Origin: Nemertoderma westbladi
Taxonomy: Eukaryota; Xenacoelomorpha; Nemertodermatida; Nemertodermatidae
Direction: 5' to 3'
Assembly (NCBI GenBank): GCA_032718475.1
Contig: JAUCBJ010002563.1
Location: forward strand, 1 to 64,000
Length of the DNA stretch: 64,000 bases
Of this stretch, positions 11,726 through 24,250 are shown one piece after another (position 1 is the first letter of the stretch; every line of letters starts with the position of its first letter). The position numbers and the translations under genes were made by a program. The notes beneath the pieces are model-generated. The model was given only the letters and a program-made list of their open reading frames with translations. It had not been told where the DNA came from and did not search any database.

Positions 11726-12379
11726 ATAATCGCACCCCTTTTGTGAATAATCACAACAATAGATCAAATGATAAATTAATGTAAATTTCTGTTTGTTTTT
11801 ATCTTTTTAATATTATAATATAAACAAACGCAAGGATTTATTACTCAATTCCATTTCACAATGACAAATATTAGAAGGCAATGTTATTCTAAGTGCTCTT
11901 TGCATAAAGAAACACGTTCGTGGGGCCTTCGCGCAACACGAGAGCCTAAATTAGAAAGTACATTATACTAATCTCTATTAGATATACGAAAACCGTCTTT
12001 CCTAAAATATATATGAGTGAAGGCGATGCTATAAGTTTGTGATAAACTAGTTGTAAAAGTAGAGATCCATTTCAGTTTGCCCTTACGCACTTTAACTGTG
12101 TTGCGCTCGTCCTGTTTTGTCTTAAAATAATTTACCTAAACGGATACTAACGACCTTTATAACTATGCAAAGTCTCGAAACTGTGAGAGTAACTGCTGAT
12201 TTATGGCAGATGGATACTCATATCCACTGTAAACTCGTTGCGTTTATTCGTTTTTGACCAAACTTGAGATTCTTTCTAAACTTTTGACGGACTACATGCG
12301 CACCAAGTTTCGTTTAATTTCATCAAGGAATAACTGAGTTATTAGCGATCAATCCCAGAATGGGATCCCAGAATGGGAA

Positions 12380-12660
12380 CTCCCAAATCTGTGACATGAA
12401 TTGTGAACCCCTGTCTCTGTGGAGGCATCTACATGAGCTATTTAACCAGCAGGTTGATGCCATCAATGATACCGATGACAGCGGGAAATCATCCCAGGCA
12501 TGAAAATCCATCAACTTGTAGACTGGGTGGAAAATACAACCAACCGCAAAGGTTATTTATGGCAGAATCACCAGCTGATCGCCTTATTGGTTGGAATGCC
12601 AACTTTGAAAAGCTCCTCAATAATGACAGGTATTGCCCGATAATTTTATAGAAGTTCTTG
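12380..12660 (+). pseudogene. Degraded LINE fragment
   Basis: Plus-strand fragment of the same non-LTR element as at 33.6-37.2 kb, covering the linker between endonuclease and reverse transcriptase. The frame retains ESPADRL.GW and FEKLLNNDR, matching that element at about 35350-35270. Upstream, INQQVDAIND-like sequence is recognisable across frameshifts. Confidence 0.85.
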
Positions 12661-12749
12661 CTTCGTGAATGGGTATTTTATAATTTCCACCATGTGAGTG
12701 GACCAGACTTTACAAATAATATAGTATATATATCATGCAATGCAGTACA

Positions 12750-13506
12750 GATTTAGCTATAGTAGTTTTAGAACTGTCTGCACAAAATAATTTATACAAA
12801 TACACCATGACCCGTAATATAGTGTCATTTTCTGAGCACACGGACCCCACCCCCCCCCCCCCCAAATTTTTCTACAGAATATCTTTATCAAATTGCTTGA
12901 AATTTGAAACACGACTAGTTCAACTCACCGTGGTTGTTACCATGGAGCCGGAATTTTCGATTTTGCCTTTACATTTTTTGTATAAGCGTTTTAAAAAAGT
13001 GTCTTTTGCGAAATTGCACATCTCCTATCATCGCCGCCATTCTTCATTATATCATTAGAAAGCTTGCGTTCCCAGTATTCCAAATATGTAACAATGTTTG
13101 ATTTTCGTTGAGAAACAGCTGAGATATAGGCGTTCAAAGATTGCAAGAATTATCGTTCCCTGAAGGCCCTTTATTCTATTTAATAAATACATGATGTTCT
13201 GGAACATTTTGTTTAAGTATGAATAGCTCCGCAATAGATCTATTGGATAGGAATAGCGATGTTGCCAACCAACTCATAAAATAAATAACACGTTCTAGAA
13301 TGTTGTGTATTTATTAAATAGAATAAATGGCCTGTCAGCGAATAATAATTCTTGCAATCTTTGAACGCCTATATCTCAGTTGTTTATCAACGAAATTCAG
13401 ATATTGTTACATATTTCGAATGGCCACGATTATACGCTTATAAATTATTGCAAGCTATGCAGTAGCTATAGTAGTTTCAGAACTGTCTGCACAAAATAAT
13501 TTATAA
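12750..13506 (+). mobile_element. Dispersed foldback repeat, copy B, between direct repeats
   Basis: From a poly-C tract at 12849-12862 the element runs through AAATTTTTCTACAGAAT, CACCGTGGTTGTTACCATG, AGAAAGCTTGCGTT and CAGCTGAGATATAGGCGTTC to GGAACATTTTG near 13210. Part of it then recurs in inverse orientation at about 13285-13430, giving a palindrome centred near 13260. The block is bracketed by direct repeats of about 45 bp (12756-12795 and 13464-13504) sharing AGCTATAGTAGTTT and GAACTGTCTGCACAAAATAA. No coding capacity. Confidence 0.75.
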
Positions 13507-13509
13507 GAT

Positions 13510-14195
13510 GTTAATAAATCTTTCCTATATTAAATTAGCAAATATCACTACGTGCAAGGAAACTGCTATTTTCCCACCAATGCTCCCTGGAAAGAAGCAA
13601 ATTAAATTAAAATTATTTGCAATTATAGCGGAATGTTAAAAAATTATTTTGATGAAAATTACATTCAGAGAAGGGTAAGGGGAAGTAGGTAATTAACTAG
13701 TATAGTGGCAACATTTAACAATAATCTAATTTTATTGTTATTTGTGTACTCTATATCTTACCTTGAGCACTTTTTAATGTGGGGTTATTACGGTGGCTGA
13801 TTGCGGCCAATTATTTCCATTTTTTAATGTTTTAATGTTTGTTTAATGTGAAAAACATTTATCACCCGGGTGAAAAACATTTATCACCCGGGTGCAAAAT
13901 ATTTAAATGTTTAACTATGAACTTTCATTTATTGTTTTGGTTAGAATAACATGCCACTGTAACCTGATCCTTTCCCTTAATTGATTATTAACATTGGTCG
14001 AGACTCGAGATATTAATTCGCCAAGAGTGAATCTGGATCAAAATGAGCTTTCTATATTATTTATAAGAAAACTAACTAACTACATGTGTTCAGAGTTCTG
14101 ACAGTTTCTTTTTGCGCGTAATCAGCTATTATTATTTGCACCACCCCACCACCCACGAATGTCTGCAGATCTCAGTTACAGATATTTTGTCTGCA
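13510..14195. other. Noncoding sequence
   Basis: No gene recognised. A short direct duplication around ATTTATCACCCGGGTG lies at about 13850-13895. The rest is AT-rich. Confidence 0.4.
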
Positions 14196-14199
14196 TATT

Positions 14200-14370
14200 T
14201 CAGTTGTTTTCTTTCCATCGGAACCAACATACCCCAATAAGGTCGTTGTTGGGTACAACTTATGCAACGTCGGCAATGACGTCCAGGTGGGTTCGAACTG
14301 GTGACCTCCACGTTGGAAGTCTGACGCTCTAACCATTCAGCTAGCGGCTCAGGTAAAAGGTACTGTAGAC
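14200..14370 (-). mobile_element. tRNA-like SINE, copy 1
   Basis: On the minus strand the head carries an A-box-like TAGCTGAATGGTTAGAG, a loop CTTCCAA (a UCC-like anticodon loop) and a B-box-like AGTTCGAACCC. A body follows, shared with the copy at about 16.9-17.1 kb (CCACCTGG.CGTC.TTGCCGAC). The stems are imperfect, so it is not a functional tRNA gene. Confidence 0.7.
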
Positions 14371-14601
14371 CTGGAATTAATACTACCTTATACCTTTCTC
14401 CTTCAGGCATTAGGGCATTACTGACAACGCGATGTCTGAAGAAGATAACGCGAGAAGGTATCAAAAATATTGCAAAATTAAATTTGTCATTTTTAAATCA
14501 TCTTATTGCCCCATTTAATATATAAAGTAATACGTAATAATTGGATGTTAACTTACTGAAAATTATATAATACTGATTATACTGTATCACAACAATAGGC
14601 C

Positions 14602-14630
14602 TTTATTCATTATTCAAGTTAAGGTTTATT
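14602..14630 (-). terminator. Polyadenylation signals for the PM20D1-like gene
   Basis: Two AATAAA hexamers on the minus strand, at 14630-14625 and 14607-14602, lie about 175-200 nt past the stop codon of the M20 peptidase gene. This is a plausible 3' UTR length. Cleavage sites are not visible from sequence. Confidence 0.55.
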
Positions 14631-14803
14631 AAATCGCATGATTCTCAAAAATAATACCAGACGACAACATCGTCTAAAATCGAAGCGGTTGTGAAAATGG
14701 CTCGAGTTGTATAGAACAACAAATACAATCCAATATCCTTCGAAAAAGTGTTTTAAACAAATTGGACGAGCGAAATAATGTAGCAAAAAGATTACGAATG
14801 GAA

Positions 14804-16354
14804 TCATAAGTCGTTACTGCTGTGTGTGTGTCTAGGTATACTAGTTCTACCATCGCTAGCAATCTGTACCAGATTCAAATAGAAATTTACCATAAACTGG
14901 AAGTCTTGGAGAGAAATCCTTTCGTTTACTGCATGAAATCCTCCGGTGTCAGTTGGCGACGCGCTGAATGGCTGGAAACGGTAAACCTTGTCGGTCAGGC
15001 TGCTGAAATGCCAGCTGTCTGTCCCTCCGGTAAACAACACCGGACTTACTGCCTTAATCACCGGCGACCCAACTAGCAGCGCGGCCTCGATACAATCGAA
15101 CCCAAACGTCCCGATATCAGGACTGACTGACGACGGGGGACTCGATTCTATAGCGGAAATGGAGATCCGCGGATCGGATAAGGTCCGCTGCAACGCGCCA
15201 CGAACTTCGTCGACCGTCTGCTGTGGGTGCACCCGTGCGTTAACCACAGCGGAACAATGGCCCGGAACTACGTTGAACTTAGTTCCGCAGTTAACCACAG
15301 TGGGAACCCAGGTGGATCGTATGAGAGCGTTAGCGACGTCGTTGCTGGACATAAAGTAATCAACTAGCGGTCGGAACAACCACAGGTTAGCCAGTGCGAT
15401 CCGAGTGATCCATGAGGATGATAGTCGACCACATTGGCTTAGGAATGCTGTTTCAAGTCCACCTTCGTTTAACTGATTAGCTAGTGCGGTGGAGCTTATA
15501 CGATGGAGGGCTGCAGACAATACACCTATAGCAGTGCTAGAAGGCGGAATAGACGAATGGCCTGACTTCAAATTCACAGATATATTAAAGTCTACATAGC
15601 CCTTTTCCGCCACTCCAACCATCGCTATTGGTTGGTTTACTCCTGGGATGATTTTGTTAACGATAGGCATTCCCTCATCTAAGAGAAACTCTAACTGTAT
15701 GCCGCGGTCGTCTAGGAGACCACCAATAGCAGCGGCACCTTCATCACCGCTCACTTCTTCGTCATGGCCGAAGGAGAGATAGAACGAACGGAACGGGATT
15801 ATGCCGCATTCTAGAACATGTGAGAGACACTCAAGATGCGCTATGAGGCTGGCCTTATTGTCTACAGCGCCACGTCCGTATAAATACCCGTCTAAAAGTT
15901 CCCCAGAAAATGGCGGAACTACCCAACTTTCCGAATCGCCATCGGAAGCTGGCACTACATCCATGTGGGCGGACATTAGGAACGGTTTCAGAGAGGAATC
16001 GCTGCCCTTAACGCCAACTAATATACTGTAATTAGCTACGATTTCCACGGTAACTAACTCGTGATTAAACACGCGGTCATAGTAACGGAATAACATATCT
16101 CTGAAGTCGTTCATTTTATCCGCATTGTAAACATGAGCTTTCCAGGAAACCGTTTTTATGCTGATAGCTTCTTGTTGAATTTCTATGGTTCTTTGAGTAG
16201 TGTTGTATTTGGGGCACCAGGTAATGTTACCCAAGGCTTCGACTTCGATGGCTTTCTGAGAGAACAATAGGGTCCTATTTATCATTATGAATATCCCACC
16301 AAGAAAAACAACCGCAGCAAAGGCACTACAGAGCCGTAAAAATTTAGCAATCAT
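14804..16354 (-). CDS. PM20D1: PM20D1-like M20 family peptidase (N-fatty-acyl-amino acid synthase/hydrolase)
   Basis: 516-residue intron-free frame, close to the usual PM20D1 length (about 500). Residues 9-27 form a hydrophobic signal or anchor segment, so the protein probably enters the secretory pathway. M20 metallopeptidase motifs are in order: AHMDVVP (H130 ligand, D132 catalytic), YGRGAVDNKA (D165 bridging ligand), GHDEEVSG (E199 catalytic, E200 ligand), LLDEG (D226 ligand), SGHSS in the dimerisation domain, and HAVNER (H474 ligand). All two-zinc ligands are present. In mammals PM20D1 joins or splits fatty acids and amino acids such as phenylalanine. The frame opens four codons upstream with GTG; I chose the ATG at 16354. 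A related carboxypeptidase S-like role cannot be excluded. Confidence 0.92.
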   Translation of the reverse strand: MIAKFLRLCSAFAAVVFLGGIFIMINRTLLFSQKAIEVEALGNITWCPKYNTTQRTIEIQQEAISIKTVSWKAHVYNADKMNDFRDMLFRYYDRVFNHELVTVEIVANYSILVGVKGSDSSLKPFLMSAHMDVVPASDGDSESWVVPPFSGELLDGYLYGRGAVDNKASLIAHLECLSHVLECGIIPFRSFYLSFGHDEEVSGDEGAAAIGGLLDDRGIQLEFLLDEGMPIVNKIIPGVNQPIAMVGVAEKGYVDFNISVNLKSGHSSIPPSSTAIGVLSAALHRISSTALANQLNEGGLETAFLSQCGRLSSSWITRIALANLWLFRPLVDYFMSSNDVANALIRSTWVPTVVNCGTKFNVVPGHCSAVVNARVHPQQTVDEVRGALQRTLSDPRISISAIESSPPSSVSPDIGTFGFDCIEAALLVGSPVIKAVSPVLFTGGTDSWHFSSLTDKVYRFQPFSASPTDTGGFHAVNERISLQDFQFMVNFYLNLVQIASDGRTSIPRHTHSSNDL

Positions 16355-16366
16355 ATTGTATTCCAC

Positions 16367-16925
16367 ACGTCTTTAGTCTTTAGAATATTTAGTTGTACAG
16401 TAGTAGTAGAAAGAAACGTTGAAATTGTAGGCCTACTATTCCTGAGTTGTATGATATGATACTGTATGATAAGCAACAAGCTTGTTATACACGTTAAGCA
16501 TAAACATATAAGTTTTAATTACGAATGAGATTTATCAATTTTAGTAATAAAACTCTCTTAAGAATCCCAATTATAGGGGGGGGAGGTACTGTACGCAAAT
16601 CCCATTTCCCGAATTAATTATCTCGTCTCAATATTAATAAAATATTGAGTAACGTACATGGGGGGGATGGGGGTCGTTTTGGACGTAAAAAATCGCCCTA
16701 AAACGTATTACGTGATTTAAGGACAACCAGTAATATATTTTTACCTAAATCTGATGAGAGCCAGTAACCAGGTAATATGTTTCATAAAACATATCACCAT
16801 GTAAAAAATAGAATATGTAGGACTTTTGAGAAACAATATACTGTACGTTGTCATAATAAACGATGACTTTATAATGGGGTCGTAGTCCATAGGTTGTAAA
16901 TAACTTATGTCAACATGAGTAACAT
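16367..16925. other. 5' flank of PM20D1-like gene
   Basis: Noncoding AT-rich sequence containing short G runs (16576-16585, 16662-16670). The promoter is presumably here but no specific element can be supported. Confidence 0.35.
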
Positions 16926-16929
16926 AACA

Positions 16930-17080
16930 TGACTGACTATTCTAGTGATCATTCTAACTTTCGTGGGCACAGCTTTGCTAAGTCGGCAAGGACGCCCAGG
17001 TGGGATCGAACTGGTGAACTTCAGGTTGGAAGTCCTACTCTCTAACCATTCCGACAATGGTTCAGGTATACTTGGAAATA
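16930..17080 (-). mobile_element. tRNA-like SINE, copy 2
   Basis: Second copy of the family at 14.2-14.4 kb, also on the minus strand. It shares GAATGGTTAGAG, GACTTCCAAC, CACCAGTTCGA.CCCACCTGG and TTGCCGAC. Divergence from copy 1 is moderate. Confidence 0.7.
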
Positions 17081-17390
17081 ATACCTGATAGTATGTCCGC
17101 AATTTACATACATCCTCATGGCCTCCCATCTCATCTGTCACTACCACCATCTGCTGCCACTACTCACTGTAATTTAGTCTCGAAGACCTTTGGGTAGTAA
17201 ACAACAGAAAAAAAACAGAAAACCAATATCCAGGCATAATTAATTAGACTACTCAACCTACTGTACTTGTGTCTGCCAATTTAAATTTAAAATACATATC
17301 ATCCCGGGTAATTCTCTCAGAGTAGTAAAGTGCACGTGCACTGTCTGGGATGGGCCCCTGGATATCATAGCCCTGGCGTGTCCCAACACG

Positions 17391-20300
17391 ATAGCGGAAT
17401 TGAGGACCTTAGGTTTATTACTAAATCTAGAATAGCTGGGATGGGATGACATTATTGGAAGATGTGTATCTGGAGGTCCGTTGAAACATAGCGGAATTGA
17501 GGACCTTAGGTTTATTAGTAAATCTAGAATAGCTGGGATGGGATGACATTATTGGAAGATGTGTATCTGGAGGTCCGTTGAAACATAGCGGAATTGAGGA
17601 CCTTAGGTTTATTACTAAATCTAGAATAGCTGGGATGGGATGACATTATTGGAAGATGTGTGTCTGGAGGTCCGTTGAAACATAGCGGAATTGAGGACCT
17701 TAGGTTTATTAGTAAATCTAGAATAGCTGGGATGGGATGACATTATTGGAAGATGTGTGTCTGGAGGTCCGTTGAAACATAGCGGAATTGAGGACCTTAG
17801 GTTTATTAGTAAATCTAGAATAGCTGGGATGGGATGACATTATTGGAAGATGTGTGTCTGCAGGTCCGTTAAAACATAGCGGAATTGAGGACCTTAGGTT
17901 TATTACTAAATCTAGAAGCTGGGATGGGATGACATATTACTGGTAGATGTGTGTCTGGAGGTCCGTTGAAACATAGCGGAATTGAGGACCTTAGGTATAT
18001 TACTAAATCTAGAATAGCTGGGATGGGATGACATTATTGGAAGATGTGTGTCTGGAGGTCCGTTGAAACATAGCGGAATTGAGGACCTTAGGTTTATTAG
18101 TAAATCTAGAATAGCTGGGATGGGATGACATTATTGGAAGATGTGTGTCTGGAGGTCCGTTAAAACATAGCGGAATTGAAGACCTTAGGTTTATTACTAA
18201 ATCTAGAATAGCTGGGATGGGATGACATATTACTGGTAGATGTGTGTCTGGAGGTCCGTTGAAACATAGCGGAATTGAGGACCTTAGGTTTATTACTAAA
18301 TCTAGAATAGCTGGGATGGGATGACATTATTGGAAGATGTATGTCTGGAGATCCGTTGAAACATAGCGGAATTGAGGACCTTAGGTTTATTAGTAAATCT
18401 AGAATAGCTGGGATGGGATGACATTATTGGAAGATGTGTGTCTGGAGGTCCGTTGAAACATAGCGGAATTGAGGACCTTAGGTTTATTACTAAATCTAGA
18501 ATAGCTGGGATGGGATGACTTTATTGGAAGATGTGTGTGTATCTGGAGGTCCGTTGAAACATAGCGGAATTGAGGACCTTAGGTTTATTACTAAATCTAG
18601 AATAGCTGGGATGGGATGACTTTATTGGAAGATGTGTGTCTGGAGGTCCGTTTAAACATAGCGGAATTGAGGACCTTAGGTTTATTAGTAAATCTAGAAT
18701 AGCTGGGATGGGATGACATTATTGGAAGATGTGTGTCTGGAGGTCCGTTGAAACATAGCGGAATTGAGGACCTTAGGTTTATTACTAAATCTAGAATAGC
18801 TGGGATGGGATGACATTATTGGAAGATGTATGTCTGGAGGTCCGTTGAAACATAGCGGAATTGAGGACCTTAGGTTTATTACTAAATCTAGAATAGCTGG
18901 GATGGGATGACATTATTGGAAGATGTATGTCTGGAGGTCCGTTGAAACATAGCGGAATTGAGGACCTTAGGTTTATTAGTAAATCTAGAATAGCTGGGAT
19001 GGGATGACATTATTGGAAGATTTGTGTCTGGAGATCCGTTGAAACATAGCGGAATTGAGGACCTTAGGTTTATTAGTAAATCTAGAATAGCTGGGATAGG
19101 ATGACATTATTGGAAGATGTGTGTCTGGAGGTCCGTTGAAACATAGCGGAAATGAGGACCTTAGGTTTATTACTAAATCTAGAATAGCTGGGATGGGATG
19201 ACTTTATTGGAAGATGTGTATCTGGAGGTCCGTTGAAACATAGCGGAATTGAGGACCTTAGGTTTATTTCTAAATCTAGAATAGCTGGGATGGGATAACA
19301 TTATTGGAAGATGTGTATCTGGAGGTCCGTTGAAACATAGCGGAATTAAGGACCTTAGGTTTATTACTAAATCTAGAATAGCTGGGATGGGATGACATTA
19401 TTGGAAGATTTGTATCTGGAGGTCCGTTGAAACATAGCGGAATTGAGGACCTTAGGTTTATTACTAAATCTAGAATAGCTGGGATGGGATGACATTATTA
19501 GAAGATGTGTGTCTGGAGATCCGTTGAAACATAGCGGAATTGAGGACCTTAGGTTTATTACTAAATCTAGAATAGCTGCGATGGGATGACATATTACTGG
19601 TAGATGTGTGTCTGGAGGTCCGTTGAAACATAGCGGAATTGAGGACCTTAGGTTTATTACTAAATCTAGAATAGCTGGGATGGGATGACATATTACTGGT
19701 AGATGTGTGTCTGGAGGCCCGTTGAAAAATAGTGGAATTGAGGACCTTAGGTTTATTAGTAAATCTAGAATAGCTGGGCTGGGATGACATTATTGGAAGC
19801 TGTGCGTCTGGAGATCCGTTGAAACATAGCGGAATTGAGGACCTTAGGTTTATTAGTAAATCTAAAATAGCTGGGATGGGATGACATTATTGGAAGATGT
19901 GTGTCTGGAGGTCCGTTGAAACATAGCGGAATTGAGGACCTTACGTTTATTACTAAATCTAGAATAGCTGGGATGGGATGACTTTATTGGAAGATATGTA
20001 TCTGGAGGTCCGTTGAAACATAGCGGAATTGAGGACCTTAGGTTTATTACTAAATCTAGAATAGCTGGGATGGGTTGACTTTATTGCAAGATGTGTGTCT
20101 GGAGGTCCGTTTAAACATAGCGGAATTGAGGACCTTAGGTTTATTAGTAAATCTAGAATAGCTGAGATGGGATGACATTATTGGAAGATGTATGTCTGGA
20201 GGTCCGTTGAAACATAGCGGAATTGAGGACCTTAGGTTTATTACTAAATCTAGAATAGCTGGGATGGGATGACTTTATTGGAAGATGTGTATCTGGAGGT

Positions 20301-23300
20301 CCGTTGAAACATAGCGGAATTGAGGACCTTAGGTTTATTTCTAAATCTAGAATAGCTGGGATGGGATGACATTATTGGAAGATGTGTGTCTGGAGGTCCG
20401 TTGAAACATAGCGGAATTGAGGACCTTAGGTTTATTACTAAATCTAGAATAGCTGGGATGGGATGACATTATTGGAAGATGTGTGTCTGGAGGTCCGTTG
20501 AAACATAGCGGAATTGAGAACCTTAGGTTTATTAGTAAATCTAGAATAGCTGGGATAGGATGACATTATTGGAAGATGTGTGTCTGGAGGTCCGTTGAAA
20601 CATAGCGGAATTGAGGACCTTAGGTTTATTAGTAAATCTAGAATAGCTGGGATAGGATGACATTATTGGAAGATGTGTGTCTGGAGGTCCGTTGAAACAT
20701 AGCGGAATTGAGGACCTTAGGTTTATTTCTAAATCTAGAATAGCTGGGATGGGATGACATTATTGGAAGATGTGTATCTGGAGGTCCGTTGAAACATAGC
20801 GGAATTGAGGACCTTAGGTTTATTACTAAATCTAGAATAGCTGGGATGGGATGACATTATTGGAAGATGTGTGTCTGGAGGTCCGTTGAAACATAGCGGA
20901 ATTGAGGACCTTAGGTTTATTAGTAAATCTAGAATAGCTGGGATGGGATGACATTATTGGAAGATGTGTGTCTGGAGGTCCGTTGAAACATAGCGGAATT
21001 GAGGACCTTAGGTTTATTAGTAAATCTAGAATAGCTGGGATGGGATGACATTATTGGAAGATGTGTGTCTGCAGGTCCGTTAAAACATAGCGGAATTGAG
21101 GACCTTAGGTTTATTACTAAATCTAGAAGCTGGGATGGGATGACATATTACTGGTAGATGTGTGTCTGGAGGTCCGTTGAAACATAGCGGAATTGAGGAC
21201 CTTAGGTATATTACTAAATCTAGAATAGCTGGGATGGGATGACATTATTGGAAGATGTGTGTCTGGAGGTCCGTTGAAACATAGCGGAATTGAGGACCTT
21301 AGGTTTATTAGTAAATCTAGAATAGCTGGGATGGGATGACATTATTGGAAGATGTGTGTCTGGAGGTCCGTTAAAACATAGCGGAATTGAGGACCTTAGG
21401 TATATTACTAAATCTAGAATAGCTGGGATGGGATGACATATTACTGGTAGATGTGTGTCTGGAGGTCCGTTGAAACATAGCGGAATTGAGGACCTTAGGT
21501 TTATTACTAAATCTAGAATAGCTGGGATGGGATGACATTATTGGAAGATGTGTGTCTGGAGATCCGTTGAAACATAGCGGAATTGAGGACCTTAGGTTTA
21601 TTAGTAAATCTAGAATAGCTGGGATGGGATGACATTATTGGAAGATGTGTGTCTGGAGGTCCGTTGAAACATAGCGGAATTGAGGACCTTAGGTTTATTA
21701 CTAAATCTAGAATAGCTGGGATGGGATGACTTTATTGGAAGATGTGTGTCTGGAGGTCCGTTGAAACATAGCGGAATTGAGGACCTTAGGTTTATTAGTA
21801 AATCTAGAATAGCTGGGATGGGATGACATTATTGGAAGATGTGTGTCTGGAGGTCCGTTGAAACATAGCGGAATTGAGGACCTTAGGTTTATTACTAAAT
21901 CTAGAATAGCTGGGATGGGATGACATTATTGGAAGATGTGTGTCTGGAGGTCCGTTGAAACATAGCGGAATTGAGGACCTTAGGTTTATTACTAAATCTA
22001 GAATAGCTGGGATGGGATGACATTATTGGAAGATGTGTGTCTGGAGGTCCGTTGAAACATAGCGGAATTGAGGACCTTAGGTTTATTAGTAAATCTAGAA
22101 TAGCTGGGATGGGATGACATTATTGGAAGATGTGTGTCTGGAGATCCGTTGAAACATAGCGGAATTGAGGACCTTAGGTTTATTAGTAAATCTAGAATAG
22201 CTGGGATAGGATGACATTATTGGAAGATGTGTGTCTGGAGGTCCGTTGAAACATAGCGGAATTGAGTACCTTAGGTTTATTACTAAATCTAGAATAGCTG
22301 GGATGGGATGACTTTATTGGAAGATGTGTATCTGGAGGTCCGTTGAAACATAGCGGAATTGAGGACCTTAGGTTTATTTCTAAATCTAGAATAGCTGGGA
22401 TGGGATAACATTATTGGAAGATGTGTATCTGGAGGTCCGTTGAAACATAGCGGAATTAAGGACCTTAGGTTTATTACTAAATCTAGAATAGCTGGGATGG
22501 GATGACATTATTGGAAGATTTGTATCTGGAGGTCCGTTGAAACATAGCGGAATTGAGGACCTTAGGTTTATTACTAAATCTAGAATAGCTGGGATGGGAT
22601 GACATTATTAGAAGATGTGTGTCTGGAGATCCGTTGAAACATAGCGGAATTGAGGACCTTAGGTTTATTACTAAATCTAGAATAGCTGGGATGGGATGAC
22701 ATATTACTGGTAGATGTGTGTCTGGAGGTCCGTTGAAACATAGCGGAATTGAGGACCTTAGGTTTATTACTAAATCTAGAATAGCTGGGATGGGTTGACA
22801 TATTACTGGTAGATGTGTGTCTGGAGGCCCGTTGAAAAATAGTGGAATTGAGGACCTTAGGTTTATTAGTAAATCTAGAATAGCTGGGATGGGATGACAT
22901 TATTGGAAGCTGTGTGTCTGGAGATCCGTTGAAACATAGCGGAATTGAGGACCTTAGGTTTATTAGTAAATCTAGAATAGCTGGGATGGGATGACATTAT
23001 TGGAAGATGTGTGTCTGGAGGTCCGTTGAAACATAGCGGAATTGAGGACCTTACGTTTATTACTAAATCTAGAATAGCTGGGATGGGATGACTTTATTGG
23101 AAGATGTGTATCTGGAGGTCCGTTGAAACATAGCGGAATTGAGGATCTTAGGTTTATTACTAAATCTAGAATAGCTGGGATGGGTTGACTTTATTGCAAG
23201 ATGTGTGTCTGGAGGTCCGTTTAAACATAGCGGAATTGAGGACCTTAGGTTTATTAGTAAATCTAGAATAGCTGAGATGGGATGACATTATTGGAAGATG

Positions 23301-23959
23301 TGTGTCTGGAGGTCCGTTGAAACATAGCGGAATTGAGGACCTTAGGTTTATTACTAAATCTAGAATAGCTGGGATGGGATGACTTTATTGGAAGATGTGT
23401 ATCTGGAGGTCCGTTGAAACATAGCGGAATTGAGGACCTTAGGTTTATTTCTAAATCTAGAATAGCTGGGATGGGATGACATTATTGGAAGATGTGTGTC
23501 TGGAGGTCCGTTGAAACATAGCGGAATTGAGGACCTTAGGTTTATTACTAAATCTAGAATAGCTGGGATGGGATGACATTATTGGAAGATGTGTGTCTGG
23601 AGGTCCGTTGAAACATAGCGGAATTGAGAACCTTAGGTTTATTAGTAAATCTAGAATAGCTGGGATGGGATGACATTATTGGAAGATGTGTGTCTGGAGG
23701 TCCGTTAAAACATAGCGGAATTGAGGACCTTAGGTTTATTACTAAATCTAGAATAGCTGGGATGGGATGACATATTACTGGTAGATGTGTGTCTGGAGGT
23801 CCGTTGAAACATAGCGGAATTGAGGACCTTAGGTTTATTACTAAATCTAGAATAGCTGGGATGGGATGACTTTATTGGAAGATGTGTGTCTGGAGGTCCG
23901 TTGAAACATAGCGGAATTGAGGACCTTAGGTTTATTACTAAATCTAGAATAGCTGGGAT
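17391..23959. repeat. 97-bp satellite array (about 67 copies)
   Basis: Tandem units of about 97 bp with landmarks CATAGCGGAATTGAGGACC, AAATCTAGAATAGCTGGGA, GACATTATTGGAAGATG and CTGGAGGTCCGTTGAAA. A 99-bp variant carries GACATATTACTGGTAG. Because 99 is a multiple of 3, runs of the variant create open frames on the minus strand that encode 33-residue repeats; I do not regard these as genes. Rare variants recur in order about 3.11 kb apart, which shows a higher-order duplication. The array ends at an A-rich junction near 23970. Confidence 0.96.
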
Positions 23960-24250
23960 TTTGATACAAAAAAAAAAAAATTGATACATGAGATATAAAT
24001 TTCCAATTTGTAAAAAAATCGAAAAAATGTCAACACAAAAACCTGTTCGCGTTCGACAGCAATTTAGTATAACACACTACACCAAAGAGAAAAACTAAGT
24101 TAGCTGAAGCTGATGTTGGTTATAATTAATATTTTATTATCATTAATGTGACTGTCTGCCTGTCCATCAGTTGGTCGTGGTCGGTTTAAATTTCAAAAGC
24201 TTTACTATTCTACTGCACACGATATAAAAAATAGCAGAAAATAATAGGTT

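Noticed and set aside
16354-16366. GTG start four codons upstream of the M20 peptidase ATG
   Set aside because: GTG is not a normal eukaryotic start. The ATG at 16354 begins directly before the hydrophobic N-terminal segment.
16751-16760. CTGATGAGAG on the plus strand as a hammerhead core
   Set aside because: No GAAA at a suitable distance and no stem I or III complements.
11500-17080. Functional tRNA genes at 11.6, 14.3 and 17.0 kb
   Set aside because: A and B boxes are visible but acceptor and anticodon stems do not pair, and tRNA-unrelated bodies follow. SINEs fit better.
19470-23989. Minus-strand frames with 33-residue repeats (SSHPSYSRF)
   Set aside because: They occur only where the 99-bp variant of the satellite keeps the frame. 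Neighbouring 97-bp units break it.
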